Source: Neorhizobium galegae bv. officinalis
Lineage (GTDB): Bacteria; Pseudomonadota; Alphaproteobacteria; Rhizobiales; Rhizobiaceae
DNA: 64,000 bases
Direction: 5' to 3'
NCBI GenBank assembly: GCA_000985875.1
Contig: CCRI01000008.1
Span: 1 to 64,000 of the forward strand
Shown here: positions 38,438 through 46,975 of the stretch, piece by piece
How the letters are laid out: each line of letters starts with the position of its first letter
How positions within the stretch are numbered: position 1 is the first letter of the stretch
Program-made: the position numbers and the translations under genes
Notes under the pieces: generated by a model
Told to the model about the DNA's origin: nothing
The model's database searches: none
What the model saw: only the letters and a program-made list of their open reading frames with translations

Positions 38438-38497
38438 ACGGGGCGCTGAGAGGTGTCACTTATTACTTACCTTACGAGGCAGCTTTCAGCGCCCCGT
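38438..38497. repeat. 12-bp inverted repeat with 36-base loop
   Basis: ACGGGGCGCTGA (38438-38449) and TCAGCGCCCCGT (38486-38497) are exact complements. The loop is AT-rich. It lies 60 bases before the Cys/Arg-rich hypothetical gene and may structure its leader. Confidence 0.6.
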
Positions 38498-38499
38498 CC

Positions 38500-38524
38500 G
38501 ATCCTCGGGTCAAGCCCAAGGACG
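38500..38524 (+). repeat. Diverged ATCCTCGGG-type repeat
   Basis: GATCCTCGGGTCAAGCCCAA followed by GGACG: left arm intact, right arm with one changed base. Adjacent to the 12-bp inverted repeat. Confidence 0.55.
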
Positions 38525-38556
38525 AAAAGAAAATCTAGGATCGCCAAGGAGTTACC

Positions 38557-38946
38557 ATGCCTTACGAAAAGCCGCCCATCGAAACCTATCTCGCCGCCCG
38601 CACCGCCGAAATGCTCGCCCTGCCCCACATGGCCTGCCGCCGGCGTTCATGCCGCCGCCGGAATGCCTGCTACTGGCATTTCAAATCGAACAACGAACCC
38701 TGCTGCCTGCAGAACCTGGACGCCGCGCAGCGCCAGGTTTTCGATGCGGTCTACGATGAGGCACGCGGCGCCCGCGATCACCTCGGCCGAAACGGCCTGA
38801 TGTTCGCCTCGCGCCGGCCCGGCTGGCGGGCGCTGGAGGATGCCGGCGTCGAGATCGCCCGCACCGCCGTTTCGAAAACGGATCGCAGACGCTGGAACGC
38901 CTATCGGCGCGAGCGGGAAAAGCTGCCGCCGCCGGAGGGCGAATGA
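38557..38946 (+). CDS. Cys/Arg-rich hypothetical protein
   Basis: 129 residues. A basic, Cys-containing N-terminal cluster (Cys at 27, 32, 38, 49 and 50 with CRRRSCRRRNACYWHF and EPCC) suggests a metal site or nucleic-acid binding. The second half is charged helix (FDAVYDEARGARDHLG, RRRWNAYRREREKLPPP). AAGGAG 8 bases before ATG 38557 supports translation. I do not recognise a named family; rhizobial homologues are plausible. Confidence 0.6.
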   Translation: MPYEKPPIETYLAARTAEMLALPHMACRRRSCRRRNACYWHFKSNNEPCCLQNLDAAQRQVFDAVYDEARGARDHLGRNGLMFASRRPGWRALEDAGVEIARTAVSKTDRRRWNAYRREREKLPPPEGE

Positions 38947-39039
38947 TCAGGAATGTCGGGGAATGTGGAAATGGTGCAAGGGGGGCGATTGTGACGCACC
39001 GCCCCCGGCCGCTCGCTTTGGCTCGCGGCGTTCCTCGCT

Positions 39040-39064
39040 GCAATCGATCCACTGGATCGATTGC
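39040..39064. repeat. Short palindrome (GCAATCGATCC type)
   Basis: GCAATCGATCC, ACT, GGATCGATTGC: 11-bp arms. It lies next to a CGGGCTTCGCCCG hairpin (39066-39078) just past the fpr stop; together they could terminate fpr on the minus strand. Confidence 0.6.
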
Positions 39065-39086
39065 TCGGGCTTCGCCCGACCGCTCG

Positions 39087-39914
39087 TCACCCCACAAACG
39101 CCCTTTCGATGACGAATTCGCCGGGCTTGTTGTTCGACCCTTCCACAAGGCCGGCCTTTTCGAGCAGGTCCTTTGTGTCCTTCAGCATCGCGGTCGAGCC
39201 GCAGATCATGCCGCGGTCGACGGCGGGGTCGAGCGCCGGCACGCCGAGATCGGCGAACAGCTTGCCGTTCGCCATCAGGTCGGTGATGCGGCCCTTGTGG
39301 GAGAATTCCTCACGGGTCACGGTCGGGTAATGCTTGAGCTTGTCGCCGACCAGTTCCGCCAGAAATTCGTGGTTGCGGATCTCCTCAATGAGGTCGAAAC
39401 CGTATTTCAGCTCGGCGACATCGCGGCAGGTATGGGTGAGGATGACCTCGTCGAACTTCTCATAGGTCTCGGGGTCGCGGATAAGGCTGGCGAAGGGCGC
39501 GATGCCGGTGCCGGTCGAGAACATGTAGAGCCGCTTGCCGGGCGTCAGCGCGTCGAGCACCAGCGTGCCGGTCGGCTTCTTGCGCATCAGCACCGTGTCG
39601 CCCGGCTTGATCGCCTGCAGGTGCGAGGTCAGCGGGCCGTCCGGCACCTTGATCGAGAAGAATTCCAGCTCCTCGTCCCAGGCCGGGCTGGCGATCGAAT
39701 AGGCGCGGTAGACCGGCTTGTCGCCGACCATCAGCCCGATCATCGCGAACTCGCCCGAACGGAAGCGGAAACCGGCCGGCCGGGTCATGCGGAAACGGAA
39801 CAGGCGGTCGGTATAATGCTCGACGGCGAGCACCGTCTCGGCATACACGCCGTCCGGGATCTTGGCCGGAGCCTGGGCCGCCACGAAATCATCGGTCTTT
39901 GCTGGAGCGTTCAT
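39087..39914 (-). CDS. fpr: Ferredoxin--NADP+ reductase
   Basis: 275 residues. FAD domain with FRSGEFAMIGLMV, YRAYSIASPAWDEELEFFSIKVPDG and LTSHLQ; NADP domain with FSTGTGIAPFASLIRDPETYEKFDEVIL and MICGSTAMLKD. C-terminal extension ending ERAFVG is typical of the bacterial subclass I FprA/FNR. Delivers electrons between NADPH and ferredoxin; placed next to the sulfite reductase operon it is an obvious electron source for it. A 148-base gap separates it from the DUF934 gene, so it has its own promoter (TATATT at 39957-39962 on the minus strand is a candidate -10). Confidence 0.93.
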   Translation of the reverse strand: MNAPAKTDDFVAAQAPAKIPDGVYAETVLAVEHYTDRLFRFRMTRPAGFRFRSGEFAMIGLMVGDKPVYRAYSIASPAWDEELEFFSIKVPDGPLTSHLQAIKPGDTVLMRKKPTGTLVLDALTPGKRLYMFSTGTGIAPFASLIRDPETYEKFDEVILTHTCRDVAELKYGFDLIEEIRNHEFLAELVGDKLKHYPTVTREEFSHKGRITDLMANGKLFADLGVPALDPAVDRGMICGSTAMLKDTKDLLEKAGLVEGSNNKPGEFVIERAFVG

Positions 39915-40062
39915 GCCTATCGGTCTCTTCGTCTCGTCGTTTTTTCGCAGAAGCGAAATATACCATATGGCCCCGCATTTGAAGGCATCCGCGTGTCTTT
40001 GTCGCAGAGCTTCAGGAAATTACATGCGGGAAATTCACCTTTCGGCCCGTCGTTCCCCGGCC

Positions 40063-40572
40063 TCAGGCCGTCACCGTGCGACGGCGCCAGCTGTAACCCT
40101 CGCCCTTTTCGGCGTGGCGGGCCGTCGGCTGGTAGTGCTCGGCGATGCCCGGCAGCCGGCCCTCCTCGAGCCGCTTCAGCGCCGTGGCGTTCTTCACCGA
40201 AAAACTGTCTATGCCACAGCGCAGCATCAGCGGCACCTGGTCGATCAGCACGTCGCCGACCGCCCGCAGCTCGTTCCTGTAGCCGAGCCGGTCGCGCAGC
40301 AGCGAGGCATGGCTGAAGGCACGGCCGTCGTTGAAGGCCGGAAAATCCACCGCAACGATCTCGATGCGGTAGAGATAGGGTTCGAGCTTGCGCACGTCGT
40401 CCGCGGGCCGGATCAGCACGCCGAGGCCGACGTCGTTGCTCTCCTCGGCCCGGGCGATCATCTCGTCGAGCGGCAGCAGCGCCTTCTGGTCTTCGGTCGC
40501 CTTCACCTCCTCGGTCTCGATCACCCAGGGGTCATTCTCGACGAAGCCGGTTTCTCTCCAGATACGGGTCAT
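40063..40572 (-). CDS. DUF934 protein of the sulfite reductase operon
   Basis: 169 residues. The core LGVLIRPADDVRKLEPYLYRIEIVAVDFPAFNDGRAFSHASLLRDRLGYRNELRAVGDVLIDQ matches DUF934 proteins found beside sulfite reductase genes in alpha- and beta-proteobacteria. Its role is unknown, possibly oxidoreductase assembly. Starts one base before the cysI stop, so the two are co-translated. Confidence 0.88.
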   Translation of the reverse strand: MTRIWRETGFVENDPWVIETEEVKATEDQKALLPLDEMIARAEESNDVGLGVLIRPADDVRKLEPYLYRIEIVAVDFPAFNDGRAFSHASLLRDRLGYRNELRAVGDVLIDQVPLMLRCGIDSFSVKNATALKRLEEGRLPGIAEHYQPTARHAEKGEGYSWRRRTVTA

Positions 40573-42246
40573 TTACGCGGCCTCCGCCTTGGCATCGCCA
40601 TAGAGCGCTTCCTTGAAAGGCTGAGGCCCGACGCGGCGATAGGCTTCGAGGAAGGTCTCCTCCTTCGAGGTGCGAAGGCCGAGATAGGTGTCGACGATGG
40701 TTTCCACCGCGTCGGTCACCTTGTTCGGCTCGAAGCCGCGGCCGATGATCTCGCCGATCGAGGTGTTCTCGTCGCCGGAACCGCCGAGCGTGATCTGGTA
40801 GAGCTCGGCGCCCTTCTTCTCGACGCCCAGCAGGCCGATATGGCCGACATGGTGATGGCCGCAGGCATTGATGCAGCCCGAGATTTTTATCTTGAGCTCG
40901 CCGATTTCGGCCTGGCGTTCCGGCGAACCGAAGCGGGTGGAGATTTCCTGCGCAAGCGGGATCGAACGGGCGTTCGCCAGCGCGCAATAGTCCAGCCCGG
41001 GACAGGCAATGATGTCGGTGATCAGCCCGGCATTGGCGGTCGCGAGGTTGTGGGCCACCAGCGCCCGGTAGAGCGGCTCGAGATCGGCCAGCGCCACATG
41101 CGGCAGGATGACGTTCTGCTCGTGGCTGATGCGGATCTCGTCGAAGGCGAATTCCTCCGCCAGATCGGCGATCGCGTCCATCTGCACGTCGGAGGCATCG
41201 CCCGGAATGCCGCCGATGGGTTTAAGGGATATCGTCACCATGCCGTAGTCGGGATGCTTGTGCGGTTGCACGTTCTGGTCGACCCAGCGGGCGAAGTTCT
41301 CGTCGGTCTTCTTCCAGCCGGCGAGCTGCGGCCAGCCTTCGGCCCGATCGACCAAGGCCGGCGGCGCGAAATAGGCGGTGATCGCCTGGATGTCCTTCTC
41401 CGGCAGCTTCAGCTCGGTGCCCTGCAGATGGGAGAATTCCTCCTCCACCTGGCGGGCCAATTCCTCGGCACCGGTCTCATGCACGAGGATCTTGATACGC
41501 GCCTTGTACTTGTTGTCGCGACGGCCGTGCAGATTGTACACGCGCATGATCGCGGTCGTGTAGGAGAGCAGGTCTTCCTCGGGGAGGAAATCCTTGATCT
41601 TCCGGGCGATCATCGGGGTGCGCCCCTGCCCGCCGCCGACATAGACGGCAAAGCCGATCTGGCCGTCCTCGTTCTTCTTCAGGTGCAGGCCGATATCATG
41701 CACCTGGATCGCGGCACGGTCGCGCTCGGCGCCGGTGACGGCGATCTTGAATTTTCTGGGCAGGAAGGAAAATTCCGGATGGACCGAGGACCACTGGCGC
41801 AGGATTTCGGCGTAAGGCCGCGGATCGGCAACCTCATCGGCGGCAGCACCGGCGAAATGGTCGGCGGTGACGTTGCGGATGCAGTTGCCCGACGTCTGCA
41901 GCGCATGCATCTCGACGCTGGCGAGCTCGGCCAGGATATCCGGCGTGTCGGAGAGTTTCGGCCAGTTGTACTGGATGTTCTGGCGTGTGGTGAAATGCCC
42001 GTACCCGCGGTCGTATTTGCGGGCAATATGGGCGAGCATCCGCATCTGCTTGCCGTTCAGCGTCCCATAAGGGATCGCGACGCGCAGCATGTAGGCGTGC
42101 AGTTGGAGGTAGACGCCGTTCATCAGGCGCAGCGGCTTGAAAGCATCCTCGGCCAGCTCACCGGCGAGGCGGCGGCCGACCTGATCGCGGAACTGCTCCA
42201 CGCGGCTCGAAACAAAAGCGTGGTCGAATTCGTCGTAACGGTACAT
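40573..42246 (-). CDS. cysI: Ferredoxin-type sulfite (nitrite/sulfite) reductase
   Basis: 557 residues from ATG 42246. Duplicate siroheme/[4Fe-4S] reductase fold. HFTTRQNIQYNWPKL and TSGNCIRNVTADHFAG bind siroheme. The cluster ligands lie in the second half: CPGLDYC and SGCINACGHHHVG, the C-x5-C / C-x3-C pattern. The YGTLNGKQMRMLAHI start is typical of the one-subunit ferredoxin type. Reduces sulfite to sulfide; nitrite is an alternative substrate but operon context (cysG, DUF2849, DUF934) favours sulfite. Seven bases after DUF2849. Confidence 0.92.
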   Translation of the reverse strand: MYRYDEFDHAFVSSRVEQFRDQVGRRLAGELAEDAFKPLRLMNGVYLQLHAYMLRVAIPYGTLNGKQMRMLAHIARKYDRGYGHFTTRQNIQYNWPKLSDTPDILAELASVEMHALQTSGNCIRNVTADHFAGAAADEVADPRPYAEILRQWSSVHPEFSFLPRKFKIAVTGAERDRAAIQVHDIGLHLKKNEDGQIGFAVYVGGGQGRTPMIARKIKDFLPEEDLLSYTTAIMRVYNLHGRRDNKYKARIKILVHETGAEELARQVEEEFSHLQGTELKLPEKDIQAITAYFAPPALVDRAEGWPQLAGWKKTDENFARWVDQNVQPHKHPDYGMVTISLKPIGGIPGDASDVQMDAIADLAEEFAFDEIRISHEQNVILPHVALADLEPLYRALVAHNLATANAGLITDIIACPGLDYCALANARSIPLAQEISTRFGSPERQAEIGELKIKISGCINACGHHHVGHIGLLGVEKKGAELYQITLGGSGDENTSIGEIIGRGFEPNKVTDAVETIVDTYLGLRTSKEETFLEAYRRVGPQPFKEALYGDAKAEAA

Positions 42247-42253
42247 GACTTCC

Positions 42254-42568
42254 TCAAACTGCGATGAAGGCCGGGTCGGCGGGACGGTAGCCGGCAGCAT
42301 ATTCCATGGTCGGGCCCTGGGCACGAATACGTTCGCGAAGGCGCAGAGGCCAGAGCTTGCCGTCCTGCTCCTGCACGTCGACGACGGCAACGTCAACCAC
42401 CCGGTTCTCGGCAAAATCGCGCTTGCCGATCGCCTCCAGCGAGGCCACGGCCTCCGCATGGCGGGCGACGATCGCGTCCTGCAGGTTTTCCACCCAATGG
42501 CCGTTCGCGTCGAGCCAGACGGCGATGCCGTCCGCGAGGCGGTTGGCGGTCAGAACCTTGTCGGTCAT
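42254..42568 (-). CDS. DUF2849 protein of the sulfite reductase operon
   Basis: 104 residues with KVLTANRLADGIAVWLDANGHW, VVDVAVVDVQEQDGKLWPLRLRERIRAQGPTMEYAAGY, matching DUF2849 proteins located between cysG and cysI in rhizobia. Role unknown. Overlaps the cysG stop by four bases (ATGA) and precedes cysI by seven. Confidence 0.87.
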   Translation of the reverse strand: MTDKVLTANRLADGIAVWLDANGHWVENLQDAIVARHAEAVASLEAIGKRDFAENRVVDVAVVDVQEQDGKLWPLRLRERIRAQGPTMEYAAGYRPADPAFIAV

Positions 42569-44043
42569 CCTTGCATTCCTACTTCCTGGCCTACTTCCTG
42601 GCTCATGTCCTCGCGCACCCTGGCTTTGAAAGCCGATAGCGGTTCGGACTTGTTGAAATTCGCACCGGCGACGGCTTCGCCGATGATCACCATGACCGGG
42701 CCGGAAAGATCGTCGCGGGCTTCGAGATCCGGCAGTTCACGGAGGACACCATGAAAAAGCCGGCGGTCGGCGCGGCTGGCATTCTCGATCACGGCGACCG
42801 TGGTTTCCGGCGCAAGGCCGGCGCCCATCAGGCGTTCGGCGACAGAGGCGGCGACAGTGCGGCCCATATAGACGGCGATCGTGGCGCCGGAGATCGCAAG
42901 GCTCGCCCAATCGGGCAGGACATCGCCGGTCAGGTCATGGCCGGTGGTGAAGATCAGTGAGGAGGCAACGCCGCGCAGCGTCAGCGGCAGGTCGAAATCG
43001 GCGGCGGCGGCAAAGGCCGAGGTGATGCCGGGCACGATCTCATAGGTGACACCGGCTTCGCGCAGTGCCGCCATTTCCTCGCCGGCGCGGCCATAGACCA
43101 GCGGATCGCCGGACTTCAGGCGCACGACGCGCTTGCCTTCGCGGCCGAGCCTGACCAGCAGCTTGTTGATCTCGTCCTGGGACTTCGAATGGCAGTTCTT
43201 GCGCTTGCCGACCGACAGGCGCTCGGCATCGCGGCGGCCCATGTCGACGATCGCCTGCGGCACCAGGGCGTCATAGACGATCGCGTCGGCCTCCATCAGC
43301 ACGCGCTGGGCCCGCAGCGTCAGAAGGTCCTCGGCGCCGGGGCCGGCGCCGACCAACCATATATGGCCTGCGGCGCGACCCGAGGTCGACAGAAGCGCAT
43401 TGGCGGATCGGCGGGCGGCGGCGATATCGTTGGCATCGACGGCGCTTGCGACATCGGCCGAGAAGAAGCGGCGCCAGAAGATGCGGCGCGATACGCCACG
43501 CGGCACCAGTCGTTCGGCAGCATCGCGATATTCGGCAGCAAGGCGCGCCAGAAGCCCAAGCGACGGCGACAGCATCTGGTCGATGCGGGCGCGGATCATC
43601 TGGGCGAGAACCGGACCGGCACCTTCCGTGCCGATGGCGATGGCGACCGGTGCGCGGTTGACGAGGGCCGGCGTGTAAAAATCGCAGAAATCCGGCTGAT
43701 CGACCGCGTTGGCGGGCACTTTTTCGGCGCGGGCGGCAGTGACGATCGCACGATCCAGCGCGGCATCGCCGGTTGCGGCGAACACCATCACCGCGCCCCT
43801 GATCTGATTTGAGACCTTGTCCGGCGAGAAGTCCGAATGAACGATCTCGATGCCCTGAGCGGCCAGCCAGCCGGCATAGTCCTGATCCGGTGCGGAGGCG
43901 CAAGCGACGATGTCCGCATCGGTGTTGCGCAACAGCCGGGCCTTGGCATAGGCTTCGTCACCATTGCCAAACACGACAACGCTCCGTCCGCTGACGCGGA
44001 AGAAAGCCGGAAAGACCGACAGGCGTTGTTGGCTTGGAGACAT
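42565..44043 (-). CDS. cysG: Siroheme synthase (precorrin-2 dehydrogenase/ferrochelatase + uroporphyrinogen-III methyltransferase)
   Basis: 492 residues from ATG 44043 (AGGA 7 bases upstream; ATG 44049 is too close). N-terminal NAD-binding part (VVVFGNGDEAYAKARLL, GDAALDRAIV, FCDFYTPALVNR), then the SAM methyltransferase with LVGAGPGAEDLLTLRA, VGKRKNCHSKSQDEIN, RLKSGDPLVYGRAGEE and VPGITSAFAAAA. Makes siroheme for the reductase in the same operon. Heads the leftward operon cysG-DUF2849-cysI-DUF934. Confidence 0.94.
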   Translation of the reverse strand: MSPSQQRLSVFPAFFRVSGRSVVVFGNGDEAYAKARLLRNTDADIVACASAPDQDYAGWLAAQGIEIVHSDFSPDKVSNQIRGAVMVFAATGDAALDRAIVTAARAEKVPANAVDQPDFCDFYTPALVNRAPVAIAIGTEGAGPVLAQMIRARIDQMLSPSLGLLARLAAEYRDAAERLVPRGVSRRIFWRRFFSADVASAVDANDIAAARRSANALLSTSGRAAGHIWLVGAGPGAEDLLTLRAQRVLMEADAIVYDALVPQAIVDMGRRDAERLSVGKRKNCHSKSQDEINKLLVRLGREGKRVVRLKSGDPLVYGRAGEEMAALREAGVTYEIVPGITSAFAAAADFDLPLTLRGVASSLIFTTGHDLTGDVLPDWASLAISGATIAVYMGRTVAASVAERLMGAGLAPETTVAVIENASRADRRLFHGVLRELPDLEARDDLSGPVMVIIGEAVAGANFNKSEPLSAFKARVREDMSQEVGQEVGMQG

Positions 44044-44278
44044 GCGCATATCCTGAATCATATGACAGCAATATCCACAATAACGCATCGGAATTGAAGG
44101 AATGGATATTCGAACTGGATTGCGAGCCGGTATTTCTGTTTTACGATCAACCGGTTCTTGAGCAAAAGCCACCGCAAACGATATTTCTCTAGTATTTCTG
44201 TAGACTAAAGTGTTTTTTGCCTCGATCCCCTCATTCCGCGCCATAAACTGCCTAGACACCTTGCAACAAAGAGTTCCC
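44044..44278. promoter_or_regulatory. Divergent control region with three TATTTCT direct repeats
   Basis: 235-base AT-rich gap between cysG (leftward) and the deaminase (rightward). TATTTCTG at 44131 and 44193 and TATTTCTC at 44182 are direct repeats, spaced 51 and 11 bases, close to whole helical turns. An AACCGGTT palindrome lies at 44150-44157. Suggests a regulator site; no factor can be named. Confidence 0.4.
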
Positions 44279-44857
44279 ATGACAATCGCCGCCCGCCTTC
44301 TCGACGTCATCGAAAACGACATATTGCCCCTCACTGAAAAGGGCGTTGCCACCGGCAACAAGGTTTTCGGCGCGGCGATCCTCAAGAAATCCGATCTGTC
44401 GCTGGTGATTGCCGAAACCAATAACGAACTCGAAAATCCGCTGTGGCACGGCGAGGTGCACACGCTGAAGCGCTTTTATGAAACCACGCGAGATCTTCCC
44501 ACCAAGGATTTGATTTTCCTGTCAACTCACGAACCATGTACGATGTGCATGTCGGCAATTACCTGGGCCGGGTTCGACAATTTCTACTATTTTTTCAGCC
44601 ACGAGGATTCGCGCGACGCCTTCGCCATTCCGCATGACCTGAAGATCCTCAAAGAGGTGTTCGGGCTGGAGCCCGGCGGCTACCGGCGCAACAACGCCTT
44701 CTGGCATTCCTACGCCATTGCCGACCTCGTCGAGAGCGAGGAAGAGCCGCTTCGCACCGCGCTCAAGGCGCAGACGACCCGTATCAAGGCCCGCTATGAC
44801 GGGCTTTCCGGCGTCTACCAATCGTCCAAGGACAAGAACAGCATTCCGCTCGCCTGA
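44279..44857 (+). CDS. Cytidine/guanine-type deaminase (CDA superfamily)
   Basis: 192 residues from ATG 44279. Zinc site intact: WHGE (His57, catalytic Glu59) and PCTMC (Cys87, Cys90) in the nucleoside/tRNA-adenosine deaminase pattern. The strand FGAAILKKSDLSLVIAETNNE precedes the site. The substrate is uncertain: the HGE with G rather than A, and long C-terminal helices, point away from TadA to a base or pterin deaminase. Divergent from cysG; followed by mazG after 26 bases. Confidence 0.82.
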   Translation: MTIAARLLDVIENDILPLTEKGVATGNKVFGAAILKKSDLSLVIAETNNELENPLWHGEVHTLKRFYETTRDLPTKDLIFLSTHEPCTMCMSAITWAGFDNFYYFFSHEDSRDAFAIPHDLKILKEVFGLEPGGYRRNNAFWHSYAIADLVESEEEPLRTALKAQTTRIKARYDGLSGVYQSSKDKNSIPLA

Positions 44858-44883
44858 CATTCCGACATTGAAGGACCAAGAAG

Positions 44884-45717
44884 ATGGAAGCATCGAAGGA
44901 TATTTCGCGGCTGATCGAGATCATGGCGGCGCTGCGCACGCCGGTCACCGGCTGCCCCTGGGACCTCGAGCAGAATTTTGCGACCATCAAGCCCTATACG
45001 ATCGAGGAGGCCTACGAGGTGGCCGATGCGATCGAGCGCAACGACATGGACGATCTTTGCGAGGAACTGGGCGACCTGCTGCTGCAGGTCGTATTTCATG
45101 CTCGCATGGCCGAGGAAGCCGGCGAATTCGCCTTCGGTGACGTGGTGCAGGCGATCACCAAAAAGATGATCCGCCGGCACCCGCATGTCTTTGCCGCTTC
45201 GGATGCCGCAACGCCGGATGCGGTGAAAGTGCAGTGGGACGACATCAAGACGGAAGAGAAGCGCGAGCGGGCAGAGCGGCGGGCACGACGGGGCATTACG
45301 GAAGATTTCAAGGCCGGATACCTGGGAAGCGTCCATCGCGCCCAGCCGGCGCTGACCGAAGCGCTGAAGCTGCAGCAGCGGGCGGCGAAGGTCGGCTTCG
45401 ACTGGTCGGAGGCCGAGCCCATCCTCGACAAGATCGAGGAAGAGGTCGGCGAACTGCGCGAGGCGCTGCGCGACGGAAACCAAGGCAAGATCTCGGACGA
45501 ACTCGGCGACCTGATCTTCGCGCTGGTCAATATCGGCCGGCATGTGAAGGCCGACCCGGAAGAGGCGCTGCGCGGCACCAATACGAAATTCAGGCGGCGA
45601 TTCAATTACATCGAGACGTCGCTTGAAAAGTCGAGTCAGACGCTGGAAGAGGCAACCCTAGAGCGCATGGAAGAGCTCTGGCAGGCTGCAAAGGCGATCG
45701 AGCGGCAGATCGGCTAG
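44884..45717 (+). CDS. mazG: Nucleoside triphosphate pyrophosphohydrolase MazG
   Basis: 277 residues with two MazG domains. The N-terminal one has LRTPVTGCPWDLEQNFATIKPYTIEEAYEVADAIE and the EExxE/ExxD metal motif EELGDLLLQVVFHARMAEE; the second has EEVGELREA and ELGDLIFALVNIGRH. Hydrolyses non-canonical NTPs or ppGpp-related nucleotides to monophosphates. In rhizobia mazG lies near hflX, as here after an interrupted stretch. GGACCAAGAAG precedes ATG 44884. Confidence 0.93.
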   Translation: MEASKDISRLIEIMAALRTPVTGCPWDLEQNFATIKPYTIEEAYEVADAIERNDMDDLCEELGDLLLQVVFHARMAEEAGEFAFGDVVQAITKKMIRRHPHVFAASDAATPDAVKVQWDDIKTEEKRERAERRARRGITEDFKAGYLGSVHRAQPALTEALKLQQRAAKVGFDWSEAEPILDKIEEEVGELREALRDGNQGKISDELGDLIFALVNIGRHVKADPEEALRGTNTKFRRRFNYIETSLEKSSQTLEEATLERMEELWQAAKAIERQIG

Positions 45718-45730
45718 GAGATGTGGAGCT

Positions 45731-45950
45731 TTATTTGACCCATAAGATTGTTACGGCGAGCGCGATCACGGCTCGATAGTTACGGGCAGTCTTTATCATA
45801 TCTCGTGGCAACGCGGCGAAACTGTTTGAGCTTGGACAAGCAGCATTCGATCGGGTGGCATTGGGCATAAAGTTGTTTGTCGACCGGATATTTCTGGGCG
45901 CGTGATGGGTTATCCGGAAGGATTCCGCACGGCAACGGGAAATGGAGTCA
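45731..45950 (-). pseudogene. IS5-family transposase remnant (C-terminal end), frameshifted
   Basis: Across two frames the minus strand reads ILPDNPSRAQKYPVDKQLY, then CCLSKLKQFRRVATRYDK, then (one base out of phase) TARNYRAVIALAVTILWVK and stop. This is the C-terminal end of IS5/IS427-type transposases. The extra base at about 45799 destroys the frame; upstream parts are absent and no inverted repeats are evident. A fossil insertion, not active. Confidence 0.75.
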
Positions 45951-46030
45951 AGTCTCGCGCAAGTTGTTTCCATCTAGGGTAGTGGCGCTGGAATCACCGG
46001 CGCCACCATTTCACGCAGGAGGACGATCCA

Positions 46031-46975
46031 TTGGTTGCCTTGACAGGTTTGTTTACAGCGACGACCGATTATCGGCAGAACCTCCGTTCGACGCCACCGT
46101 CCGCTTCCGCTCAATCTCGCGAAGAAAGAGATCAGAAAGTCAATGCTGCAATCGCGAACGGTGCCTCGCAGAACGAGCTGAAAGCCGCTCTCATGGAGGC
46201 GGCATTTAATCGCTACAGCGAGGAGGAGCTCGTTGCGGACGAACAGCGGATCGAAACGGCGGAAGTCCTCAAAGCGCGATTGCGGGAGGGTATCGACGAC
46301 CCGGAAGAAGCTCTGAAAGCCAAGGCGGCCCTCGTGGCGCCCGGGCCCTGGTCCGATGAGGAGAAGCTGAAGCTCGCGCGATCCCTGGAAGCGAGTGGCC
46401 AATTGGACGGTCTGGTGAGTGAACGGCTTGCGCAACAGAGAGAGCGCACCAGAAGAGAAATGCAGCTCAATTTCGTTACGATCGAGGAGCTGAAAAACCA
46501 GGATCATTCCGGCTGGACGCCTGATCCGGAAATATGGAAACCGGGACCGCAGGGGGTGGGCTGGGTTTTTGCCCTGTCGAGAGAGGAGCTCATTGCAAGG
46601 GGCATTCTAATCGAGCCAACCGCGGAAATGATGGCCGATCTCGCGGCGCTCAAGACGAACGCAGCGCAGGAGCTTGCCGACCTTCGGGCGCGGAGCGAAA
46701 CAAATCCCGATCTCTACGCCCCTGTCGTGAAGAACAACGTGATCAACGAGGTCAACGTTGCGACCCTTCTCAAGGAAGATATCAGACCCCGGATCGACTA
46801 TATCAGCCTGCTGATCCGCAGCGGCGAGGCGGACAAATATCCGTTTCAGGCAGGCTATGGCGACAGAACGACGACCTCGGCCACCGAATATCTCTTCTGG
46901 CTTCAGGAACGGTCCATGGAGCTTCAGGAAGACGGAACGTATTTGCCCGGAATGTTCCCGGGTGCTGGCGCTTGA
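46031..46975 (+). CDS. Orphan hypothetical protein
   Basis: 314 residues from TTG 46031, which has GGAGGA seven bases upstream. No signal peptide or membrane segment. Composition is charged and helical (EERDQKVNAAIANGASQNELKAALMEAAFNRY...). A middle block HSGWTPDPEIWKPGPQGVGWVFALSREEL and YISLLIRSGEADKYPF look conserved-like but match no family I know. It follows an IS5 remnant, so it may be a transferred gene. No partner gene adjacent. Confidence 0.55.
   Translation: MVALTGLFTATTDYRQNLRSTPPSASAQSREERDQKVNAAIANGASQNELKAALMEAAFNRYSEEELVADEQRIETAEVLKARLREGIDDPEEALKAKAALVAPGPWSDEEKLKLARSLEASGQLDGLVSERLAQQRERTRREMQLNFVTIEELKNQDHSGWTPDPEIWKPGPQGVGWVFALSREELIARGILIEPTAEMMADLAALKTNAAQELADLRARSETNPDLYAPVVKNNVINEVNVATLLKEDIRPRIDYISLLIRSGEADKYPFQAGYGDRTTTSATEYLFWLQERSMELQEDGTYLPGMFPGAGA

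Larger units (their letters stand above)
37709..38556. other. Repeat-rich gene-free stretch
   Basis: About 850 bases with no believable gene. It carries an inverted repeat (37798-37937), a 29-base palindrome (38324-38352), a 12-bp inverted repeat (38438-38497) and a diverged repeat copy (38500-38524). Short frames translate to repeat peptides such as VIPVLVTGIQ and are not genes. Confidence 0.7.

Noticed and set aside
44443-44462. Sigma-54-like promoter TGGCACGGCGAGGTGCA
   Set aside because: It lies within the deaminase gene and encodes the WHGEVH zinc motif, which explains the sequence; the second element is not a perfect TTGCA.
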